Notes under the pieces: generated by a model
The model's input: the letters and a program-made list of their open reading frames with translations, nothing else
Told to the model about the DNA's origin: nothing
The model's database searches: none
Translations under genes and position numbers: made by a program
Part shown: positions 31,801-43,800 of the stretch, in pieces
Layout of the letters: each line of letters starts with the position of its first letter
Numbering within the stretch: the first letter of the stretch is position 1
Assembly: GCA_963576725.1 (NCBI GenBank)
Contig: OY755247.1
Span: forward strand, 14,572,526 to 14,636,525
Origin: Azorinus chamasolen
Taxonomy: Eukaryota; Mollusca; Bivalvia; Cardiida; Solecurtidae
DNA length: 64,000 bases
Direction: 5' to 3'

Positions 31801-34800
31801 TATATATTCGTTGTTCACAACATTTTATTCAAAAAGACATTCCTGATTAATGCATCGATATTGAACGAAGTCAACAAACGTGCGAAACGTATAATTGAAT
31901 ACACAATGAAGTAAATATTCCAAAATAGGGAATTAATATAATACATACATTTGTAAATACTTAAACTGCTCTGATCTAATATTTCGACCACTAAGGGCCT
32001 TTGTCAAAGATTATCATGTCAAAATACACGTCACATTTTAGTTACATGCATTCAGCCATAAAATCAAAGAGAATAATTATTCTCTTTGATTTTATGGCTG
32101 AATGCATGTAACTAAAATGTGACGTGTATTTTGACATGATAATCTTTGACAAAGGCCCTTAGTGGTCGAAATATTAGATCAGAGCAGTTTAAGTATTTAT
32201 ATATAATTGAATAGTTTAATAGTTGAATAGTTTAATTAGTGCCTGAGCTCTTTTTAAATGGAATATACATGTAATGCGTTTTTATATACAGTACAACCCC
32301 TCTAAACCTGAATTTTGTTAAATAATAATTTAGATACTTTAGCCAGGTGGCTGCTTAATGCAGAATAAAAGTCATGCAGAAAGCTCCTCTAGGAGCTTTC
32401 TGCATGACGTTCACCCTGCATTAAGCTGCCACCTGTCGAACAGACCGGCATTAAAACCAATTTAACGTGCTTTTTAGAGGGATATTACCGTGTTTGTATT
32501 GACACAATTAGTGATTTGCATTTTGTTTACCTGAGGATACATATAGTTACACAATTGATATAGAAACTAGCAATTACAGTATAACCCCGCTAATGCGACC
32601 ACCTAAAGGAAGAATAATTTGGGCGCTAAATGCAGGTGGTAGCTTAATGCAGGACGAAAGTAATGCAGAAAGCTCATATAGAAACCTGCTCATAAAGACA
32701 CACATGTTTATTCATTAAGTAGTCGCATTAGAGGGGTTCTACTGTACTTGAACATATGAGCTTCAGTAAAAATACTCGTTTTACTGTACTACTTGAGGAA
32801 AAACGTACAATACTTAATATTTACAGACTAAATGTTTATGAACTGTTGTACAACGTAACGATTTTACGAAATCTACTTGTCGACTTATAATCTGGCAAAT
32901 AGCGGGGTTAATTGACTTCATGTGTGTTCAAATGTCATCATAATTCAGCTAATGATTATTTGTGATGCCGTTATGTCCTACAAGAATATTCAACAGGGAT
33001 ATGGTTAACTGGCAATTGTCGGACCCGATGGTGTTTTGTGACAATAATAATACTAAGAATAGCATATAATATTGCTCCCATCTTTTAGAATTAACCCTTT
33101 CGGTGCCAGCATTGTCGTCTGCTGGGCATAGTTTCGTTTATTTTTAGTGTAAGTGTGTGCACTTCTTCCATTTTCTTTATAAAACAGTAAACAGAGTGTC
33201 AAATAGTTTGGATCCTGATGAGACGCCGAGTTACTCGGCGTCTTATCTGGATCCAAACTGTTTGCATGTGATATCAGAAACCCGTCATTGTGGCAGGGGT
33301 TAAATACAACCAATCTCCTCTGATACGACCTTCAAAACAAAATCTAATTCTATGTCTTTCTACGCCTCTGTAATAGTCACTTCTTGAAACCATGCTGATA
33401 AATAGAGCATTTATTCCATAGGAGCAAACGCTCTATTTATCACAGTGGTTTCAATAATACACAATTCTAACATTTTCCTTTTCTCAAATAAATGGTCCTT
33501 TTCGGTAATTCATTCTAAAAATTCTAAAAATAGCCTATGAGGAAATGGGTTAAGGCAGGTGATAGTTTAATGTATGACCAACGTTATACAGAAAACACCT
33601 ACTGGAGCTTTCTGCTTTACTATCGCCATGCATTAAGTCATCCCTTGCATTTAAAGGCATATGATTATTCATAAAGTGTTCGCTGTATATGCATCTTACT
33701 GTATTCGCTTTTATTTTATTCTTTTATATTCTAGCACCAATATGCAGCATCATCGTTTCTAAGTTTGGTTCTAGATTTTCTACCGTCGCTGGTTGTTTGT
33801 TGTGCTGTGCGGGTCTCTTGTCAAGTGCATATGTACACAAGCTACAGATCCTGTATATAACTATTGGAATTTTATCAGGTAAATATGTTATTCTTCTCAT
33901 TTAACCCTTTGCTCCATGGATATTCATGTAAGAAATAATGACACCGTGAATATTAATTAACTGATTTTTTTAATATAGCTTATATTTTCCGGTTCTTCTC
34001 GATAATCAGTTTCAGTGTTTTTAGTTATAATTGAATATCGCTTAAGCCGGTGCTAGGGGGCGTGAGCAGTGTTGCACTTTTAATAATTGCTCATGAACAG
34101 ACTCAATAAAACCGAGTCTGTTCGCATTGCTGGTTTTGCTTTCGAAGGATCTCTTACTTTCAGAATTTATGTACACACAGAGAGTTATGGCTATGACAGG
34201 AACTAGACTTGCACCAATTTAAATCCACAAGCAAACAGAGCAGACCCTAATCAGACGGCTCAATCCCAATCAGACGGCTGATACGGGCACCGGCTGGCAT
34301 ACATGTAGGTCTTCTCTGTTTGCTAATGCGTTAAACGTGTCGCTGCCAGTGTCGCATCTGTAATTACCTATGCAAACAGTTTGGATCCAGATGAGACGCC
34401 GAGTAACTCGGCGTCTCATCATTATCCAAACTGTTTGTTACTGTGACTGTGATTCTGAAACAAAAATGAAGAAATGTAAATAATGAAAATTGCAGCAGAC
34501 GACAAAGGTAGCAGAAGGTAAAATTTGGCAGCGAAGTTGTTAAAAGGGCGTCTCTTTGGAGTAAAAGGTTACTTATTCGTCACATCCGTTCTACATTTCT
34601 ATTTCAATTCTTGAAGGTAAAGTGTACTTACACATTTTATCTACTGCAGACAGATAATATTTTTTTGTCACGAATATTACTCTTCTTATGACAAATATCA
34701 ATTCCTGAATGTGCGGTGTAATTGCACCCTCTATCTACTTTCCTGTATACAGCAGACACATAAAAAAATCTGTCACAATTTTAACTCTTCTTATGACAAA

Positions 34801-37800
34801 TGGTCGTACTCAAGTATAAGTACACACCCCCACACACACACACACATACACACATACATACACTTAGACAGACAGACAGACAGACAGACAGGCGCACACA
34901 CACACACGGATTTGAAGTGTTCTTGGCTAGAAACGACCATTTTAGAAGATGGTCGATCCTGGAAGAACCCAAATGTTACAACACTTGGTTGCCGCAACAA
35001 AGTATATCTATAAATATTTCTGCCGCCGTTGGGAATCTAACTAGTGATGAAAAGATAATGAGATAACCTCTGGATATTCGGTTCGAAAGTACCATAGAGC
35101 TACTAGTATTTGATTAAACCGTTTTTCATTGTCCTACAACATTTATAAGGAGACCATTCAGTACAAAAAGGCTTTGTTCCAGTGCAAAACGTGCTGACAT
35201 TTGACTGCAGGTTTTGTGTTTACACTATTAATGTATCAGTAACTCTATTGCGTGTTTTTTCTAATATTGCAAGTACAGTAGAACCCAATGCGACCACCTA
35301 AAAGAGGTATAATTCTGGGAGCTAGATACAGGTGGTAGCTTTATGCAGGACAAAAGTAATACAGAAAGCTCCCAGAGGAGCTTTCTGTATTACTTTTGCC
35401 CTGCATTATGCTACCACCTGTTTATAAAAAAAACCACCCATGTTCATTCATTAAATGGTCGCATTAGAGGGGTTCTACTGCATAATAAAGGATCGACAGA
35501 ATTTATTGCAGATGTTATTACTTGCACAATTGCTTGCTAACATATTCTAAATTGAATTTTGTGCGTTAACCCTTTCCCTGATGAATATTCATGTAGGAAA
35601 AAATGACGCCATGGATATTAATAAGATTGTATTTTATAATGGCATATAAACACGGGACATTTTGACTCGGGTATAGATGCTGTAGAATCAGATCCGTATT
35701 ACACCATAAGCAAACCCAGTAGACTCTGATCAGACAGCTCCTATAGGAGCCGTCTGACCTGGGTCTACTCTGTTTGCAGATGCGTCAAAATGCGCTAACA
35801 TCACAATGCAGATACAGGTCTGACGGCTATTATAGGATCCGTCTGATCAGAGTCTGCTCTGTTTGCTAATAAAATTTGAAATAGCTGTTTCTTTACTTAC
35901 TAAAATGGCTACAATGTTCCGCGTTCCATATTTCATTTTAACTAATTTGTCCATGGATATTCAGTATGTATTGAAATTTTGAATAAACATAGAACAAGGA
36001 AAGGGTTAATATTGTAGCCCGTATGAGTAGACTATTTAATATTGAAACGCACTGGCGTGGGAGCACAAAACTGCGTGAATGGTTGTTCTATCTAAACGCA
36101 CTGGCGTGGGAGCACAAAATTGCGTGAATGGTTGTTCCATCTAAACGCACTGGCATGAGAGCACAAAACTGCGTGAATGGTTGTTCCGTCTAAACGCACT
36201 GGCGTGGGGGCAAAGAACTACGTAAATGGTTGTTCCATCTAGGAGTAGAATCGATTCTTAAACACAGTGTTGACCTGTAACTCATCTCCTCTTCAAAGAA
36301 GTCCTCATTTACATGTAAGATAATTACGAGAAGCCTGATTTGTTGAACATTTCAGTATATATCTGTCCATGCTTGGACAAATTTGAATCATAAGTCCAGA
36401 TTTGTGAAATATTTGTATCGTTACGACGGACCCCGGGCAAAACCCTATCGCAATAATCTTATTTCTGCTAGGACTAGTGGGTTCGATGACCTTATTTCTG
36501 GGTTAAATATACGAATCACTAAAGCAGTTGCCATGTACAGTAAAACCACTCTAAACTGGAATTCTAGTACAGAAGAATTTAGCCAGTTGGCTGCTTAATG
36601 CAGGGTGAAAATACGAAAAAAGCTCATAACGGAGCACGACTTTCACCCTGTATTAACCCTTCTCTTGTTGAATTTTAAAGTGCATTTCTTTTTTACCCAT
36701 GCCCTGTGGTATAATTACACGTATCTTCGCTGTCTACAATCATTTCTCTGTGCAATCACTGCTGTGGAGTGCACTGGTTGAACAATCGATTTGTAAATAG
36801 TGCAGACCCTGATGAGACAGCTCCTGCAGAGGCTGTCTTATCTGGGTCTTCACTATTTACAGGTAGGTATATTGATGTGAACAGCAAGCGAAGGGTTAAG
36901 GTGCTGCCTGTTTCTAAGACCGTTATTTATACTAAATTGAGCGTCCAGTAAAGAGATGTTGTACTGTGTTACTTTTACACTCGAAGCTAAGCATATTAAA
37001 GGTAAAATGAAGTGAATCCTTTTCGGCTAATAAAGTCCATTTTCGGACATATTTCGGTAGTTAATGTCAATCCTGTACGAACCCCCATCATATGACACTT
37101 GCACATCAGTAAAGCAATTCTGCCATTGTACCCGAATTCATGCATATCGGAATACAGTTCCGTAACACTCTTTGATCTTTATTGGGATCGCACTTTTCAA
37201 TGAATGAAATAATCAAACGAAACATAATGTTCCAGGGTTTTGCTTTGATATGCTTGTCGTTGGTCTGCTCTTGAAATTCTACGTTTCTTACGATGGCCAA
37301 GCGGACATCTGTTACCAGTTCGATACTGGAAACGAGTGTACTGTTATATGCAAGCAGTCTAGAACAGGATCTGCATTGTTTGTCATGCATAATCCACTAA
37401 GAGTTAAGACTTAAACTGATTGAACTATAGCTGAACTTCGATAACTCGAACTTCAAGGGACCATACAAATTAGTTTGAGATAACAGAAGTTCGAGTCATC
37501 CGATTTATAATCTAATTTCGTAAGGCCACAACTTAATACAGGTCTAAAGTAATGCTGAAAGCTCCTGTAGGAGCTTTCAGCATTACTTTAGACCTGTATT
37601 AAGCAGTCACATGTGTTTCTAGATAGCTGTAGCGGTACAATTTAGAGCAGTTTTGTATTGTAAGGTTTGGACGGATTTAACGTTTTGTTCGAGTTATCCC
37701 AAAGTTCGAGTTATCCGAGTTCGAGATACCGAAGTTCAACTGTATATAGTTAAACAGTGCTGGCCTACCCTACTTTGATAATTCATCCTGGAAAGGGTGA

Positions 37801-40800
37801 AACATTGACAATTTCCAGTAAAAGAAAATATACTTATCAGAGACCCAGATAGATGCGTAACTAAATGAAAACATTTTTCAAGAATGACTCCCATAGTTCT
37901 CCACCAAAGCCTATGGCGTGACCACTCTTTAGAATCGTCTCTTCGGGACGATTCTAAAACTTTTAAGACGAATCTACAGAGTGGTCGCAACATTGGATTT
38001 TGGTGGCGAAATGACGGTTTTAGTATTTGAGTATACACAATTATCTGTTTCTCTGTATAATGCATGTATAGTTATTTTAATTATCTCTCTCCCATTTATT
38101 GGGAGACCTATTGTTTTTGCCAGAGGTGTCTGTCCGTCTGTTTGTAACAAACTTGTGTCGCGCGTAGCCCTGAAACCAGTTGGGCTATAGTCACCAAACT
38201 TCACAGTAATGTTCACCAGCATAAGTTGTTGTGCTCCTGGGGTTTTTGAATTGTCGCCCCTGATTACAATGGAGTTATCGGACCATGTGACTTAAATTAG
38301 ACGAAATTTGTGTCGCGCATATGTCAGAAACCGCTATGGCTAGATTCACCAAACTTCACAAGAATATTATCCAGCATAAGTTGATGTGCACCTGGGTTTC
38401 TATGCCCCCCCGTTGACGATAGTCAGGGGGCATTATGTTTTGCACATGTCCGTCTGTCCGTCCGTCTGTCCGTCCGTCCGTCTGTCCGTGTGTCACGCTT
38501 TTAGGTGCAGTTGGATGTCACAGTTTTTCATGTGTTATAAGTCAGTAATTTCTACACTTATACACATGAAACTTCACATACACATCAATTATCATCTGTG
38601 CTATCATTTGACACCCACCCATGCTGCTGGCAAGCCCAAGGTCGATGTCAAATGACTTGGAAATTTTACGTGCAGTTGGTTGTCACATTTACGTGCAGTG
38701 TTTTGTCACAGTTTTTTCATTGTCTTATATCTCCCTAACCCACTGTAGCTATTGCCATGGAATTGCATATACACATTAAACACCATCCATACTTTCATTG
38801 CACACCCAGCCTATGCTGCCCGCAAGCCCAAGGTCAAGGTCAAATGACTTGGAAATTTTACGTGCAGTTGGTTGTCACATTTACGTGCAGTGTTTTGTCA
38901 CAGTTTTTTCATAGTCTTATATCTCCCTAACCCACTGTAGCTATTGCCATAGAATTGCATATACACATTAAACACCACCCATACTTTCATTGCACACCCA
39001 GCCTATGCTGCCCGCAAGCCCAAGGTCAAGGTCAAATGACTTAGGAATTTTACGTGCAGTTGGTTGTCACAGTTTTTTCATAGTCTTATATCTCCCTAAC
39101 CACTGTAGCTATTTGCATAAATTGCATATTCATATTAAATATCATCCATACTTTCATTACGCATCCGACCCATGCCTCCCACAAGCCCAAGGTCAAGGTC
39201 AAATGACTTAGGAATTTTACGTGCAGTTGGTTATCACAGTTTATTCATCGTCTTATATCTCACTAACCGCTATAGCTATTGGCATGGAATTGCATATACA
39301 CATTCAATACCATCCATACTTTCATTATGCACCTGGTCCATGCTGCCCGCAAGCCCAAGGTCAAGGTCAAATGACTTAGGAATTTTACGTACAGCTAGGC
39401 AAGCACCCACACGGGGGCATCACTGTGTCTTACAGACACATTTTCTAGTTTTTAATTGTATCTCCCTGATAATTGTTCAGTTATTGCCCCTGATATGATA
39501 ACTTAAAATTAGACGAACTTTGTGTCATGCGTATCTCTATAACCAGTAGGGCTAGTCGCCAAACTTCACAAGAATGTTCACTAGCATATGTTGATGTGCA
39601 CATGGGTTTTTTGAATTGTCTCTCCATGATAACTTTGGAGTTGACTTAAAGTTAGAAAAACTTTACTTTTTGTCGCGCGTATCTCTGAAACCGCTTGGGA
39701 TAGAGTCACTAGATTTCACAAGAATATTGACCAGCATGAGTTGTGCACCTTGGGGTTTTGAATCCTCCCCTCCCGATAATATTTAAGGTATTGCCAAGCT
39801 TTACTTTGTGTCGCGCGTATCTCTAAAACCGCTAGGGCTAGAGTCACAGACATTACACTTAGCTTAGGAAAGAGGATTAATGGGGAAGAGATCCATTTTG
39901 GGTACAAAAACAAACCCCTAGTTAATAAATGGATTTTATATGTAGGTTTCGGATTTTATATGTAGGTGTCGGACTGTCCATGATGTACGTCTCCCAGACA
40001 GTTATCGTTGTCCAGTACTTTAAAGCAAACAGGAGTCTGTTGTTAGGAGTTTCGCAATGTGGATCAGGTACTGTGATATATCATCATACTTTTTAACTCA
40101 CCAGAGCACAAAGTGCTCAGGGTGAGCTTTTATGATTGCCTGATGTCCGTCGTCCGTCGGCGTGCGTCGTCCGTCGTCAGTCGCCAACAATTTGAACCTT
40201 TAAAAAACTTCTCCTCTGAATCTACAGGGTTCTCAGCTTTCAGCTTTGGCACAGCGTATCATCTTTAGATCCTCTACAAAGGTTATATAAACTATGCCCC
40301 TGGGGTCAAAATTGGCCCCGCCCAAGGGGTGCCTTGTTTTCAATAGAAACATATAGTAAAACTTTGAAAACCTTCTGCTGAAACAAGAAGGTTCTCAGCT
40401 TTCATATTTGGCACATAGCATCATGTTCAGGTCCTCTACAAAAGCTATATAGATTATGGCCCTGTGGTCAAAATTGGCCCTGTCCCAGGGGTGGGCAGTT
40501 TTCAATAGAAACAAATAGTGAAATCCTTGAAAACCTTCTCGTCTGAAACTGGAAGGCTCTCAGTTTTCATATTTGGCACATAGCATCATGTTCAGGTCCT
40601 CTACAAAAGGTATATAAATTGTGCCTCTTGGGTCAAAATTAGCTCCACCCCAGGGCAGGCTAGTTTTCTATAGAAACATATTGTGAAAACTTTGAAAATC
40701 TTCCCCTCTGTTTGCCTGGTGAGCGCTTCAGGGCCATTCTGGCCCTCTTGTTAACACAATAATTTACCTGTATATGTTTACTGTAACCTCTCTCAAATTC

Positions 40801-40825
40801 AGTTTCGGGACCTATCCATTCTTCA

Positions 40826-40882
<57 letters not shown>

Positions 40883-43800
40883 TAGAGAGAGTAAATATAA
40901 TGTATATCCTGATATATATATATAGATCCAGATGAGATACGTAAAGGAAAACATTTTCAAGAATTCTTCCTTTATTTCTCGAAGAAAGAGAACATAATAG
41001 GCAGTTTAGAAAGTAAAGAAACCGATCTATCAATTTCTTTTTGCAAACAGATCAGGCCCTGATCAGACGGCTCCTATAAGAACCGTCTGATCTGGGTTTA
41101 CTCTGTTTGCAAATGTTCGAACACACGTTTAAATGAAGAAAATTGTTACTACCAAAATGTCTGTTCCAGAGCAAGAGAACAACCATGTACAGTTTTTTCT
41201 ATGTCTTGTTGTATACAGGTTTGGGTGGTGTTGTGTTCACATGGACGATAAATGCCCTGACGAAGGAACACACGTGGAGAGGGATACTGTTGGTACTGAC
41301 AGGTATAGTCCTTCAAGCATGTATCGCGGGCATGTTAATGAGACCAAAACAATATGTAAGTAAACAGGACGGCGATAATGAACTGAACGTTGGAGAGACA
41401 GAAATAATAGTAGATCTTCTCGATGCAAACGAAAAAGAAAATTCAGAAACACAAATGTTAGATACATATAACACAACCAGTTTAAGCGAGAATTCAATCC
41501 GAGACACGACTGCTGTGAGTAGTTCCCACAAAACAGCAGTTTGTGTAGCCGAAGAATCAATGGTCGCTGTGTATGCATCTTTGCTGAAAGACATCAAGAT
41601 ATATCTGTTTGTCGGCATGCAGGTCTTCCTCAGCTCAAGTATTCTTTTGCCTTTTACATTCATACCACTGACAGCACTGTCCATGGGATACAGGTGAGTC
41701 TTCAAAGCAGTATAGTATTTCGTTTTTAACCCATTTGCTCCCAGTGGATTCTTCCATGCTTATATATTGGATTAGTCTATCTTTTGTCTCGAATTTTGTT
41801 TTATATTGAATTTCCTATCAGCAAACAATGTAGACTCTGATCAGACGCCGCATTATGCGGCGTCTGATCAGAGTCTACACTGTTTACCTACGTCCCATAT
41901 ATAGGATTGTGGGAGCAAATGGGTTAAAAATGTATATGAGTTGCTTTAACAATACGAGTGCAGGTAGATTCATAACAGCCGTCATATCTACAAATTTTGT
42001 TTTTATTACAAGGCCGGTGATCTTGATAGTGTTGCAAAACTTTTTTCATTGAGTGGCTCGTGTATTAATGGTTGTGACGAACGTGTCGAATATATTCTCA
42101 GCTTCAAGAAATATATATTTTAGCAGAAATCACACTTAACCCTTAACTCCATATATACGCCTTTCTACGCATTTGCAAACATAGAAGCCCACTGATCAAG
42201 GTATGCTCTATTTGTTTTATATATAATATAGTTATGACTGCACATGGGCTGCCAGGGCCAAAACTTCATGTGCCCATTTGCAAATATAACAATTAATCTA
42301 ATTAATATTCATGGTGTCATTATGTATTTCATGAATATTCATTGAGTAAAGGCTTAAAACTGTCACCAGTAACGTTACATCTATTGCTACATAACTGCGA
42401 GAAGCCGTTCGGTTAACGTAAACACCGTGCAAAAGACGGTGTGCTGACACAGCTTTTATACATTCCAGCGAAAACCACGCGGCATGGTTATTGACAAGCG
42501 TTAATATTGCTAGCATTGCATTCCGTCTGATTGGAGGCGCCGTGGCAGATCGTAAATTCATGAACAGAAGTTATATGATGACGGTGTCTTTGGCCGTTCT
42601 TGCCATGGCTACGTTCATTTTTGCATTTGCCAAGAGCTATGTGATACTCGTCATACTGAGCTGTATTATTGGACTCGGGACAGGTGAGATGTAATAGATA
42701 CGCATATCGCTGAAATGGTTTACTGGCTACCATTATAATCCGTCACCTGTTAAATATTCATGTAAGAAATAATGACATCTGGAGTAGTAGCCTATTCTTT
42801 ATAATAGCATATGATCACAGGATAATGTTGACATAGGCAGAAATTATAGAATCAGATCTATATTATACCATAGGCAAGCAGAGCAGACTCTGAGCAGAAG
42901 GATCCTGTAGTAATGTCTTAACTCTTTCGGCGCCAATGTCGCCTGTTGGCACTATTGAAAACAGTGCAGTCCCAGGCCAGATGCCGCCTTTTGAAGGCGG
43001 CATCTGACCTGGGACTTCACTGTTTTCTGTATTATTTTAGCCCAAGCATACAGGTTTTTAAAAACAAATGTTTCAATAATATACCTTTATTATTTAGTTT
43101 AGAATTATATTTAATATGAAATTATTATTGCAGACGACACTTTTAAATTTGGCACCAAAAGAGTTAATAAAGGAGCTTATACTATAGATTCATTGTAAGG
43201 AAAAATCGTCTAGTACGTCAGAAAACCAGATGAAAACACAACAGCAATAAGTTTTACATGTATGTGTGGGATGTGTGTTTGAATATGGACTAAAATTTCA
43301 GAAATATCACTTAGAAATCAAGATCATATGCGCTAATTAGATCATGTGCAAGAATAGATTCTTTATGTCTCCACCAAACCCTATTCTGTGACCACTCTTT
43401 AGAATCTCTGAGTACGCACCTTTATATGTTGTTGCTCTGATTACTGCTACCAGTCATATATATCGTTAAACATGGTTATCTGCATAATGGAAAATCGAAT
43501 AACTATAGTAAGCATTGAATGTAATTGTCTTTCAGGTGTAATTATCACCATAAATCCTGTTGTAATGACGGATATATTCGGAGATAAACGAATACATGCA
43601 GTGTTTGGTTTGTCCACGTTTGGACGGGGTCCTGGAAGTCTTCTTGTTCCACCTTTAGCAGGTAATTGGAATTTAAACACTGTCATTACAAGTATTAACC
43701 CATTCCCTCATTTTGACGACTCTGTAAAAGTCACTTTGTGAAACCATTGTGATAAATAGAGCATTTGCTCAAATGCTCTATTTATCACAATGGTTTCAAC

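Larger units (their letters stand above)
33901..34575. mobile_element. PB-A MITE carrying two further insertions
   Basis: Starts TTAACCCTTTGCTCCATGGA. Repeat M (33985-34155) and PB-G (34331-34543) interrupt it. The A right end resumes as AAAGGGCGTCTCTTTGGAGT. Core GCAGACCCTAATCAGACGGC is partly duplicated. Confidence 0.7.

Noticed and set aside
34711..35066. Four ORFs around the CA/CAGA tract
   Set aside because: Low-complexity translations of microsatellites within intron 2.
41133..41705. Other-frame and - strand ORFs over exon 4 (76-130 codons)
   Set aside because: Shadows of the transporter exon. Only the + frame joins neighbouring exons and matches the family.
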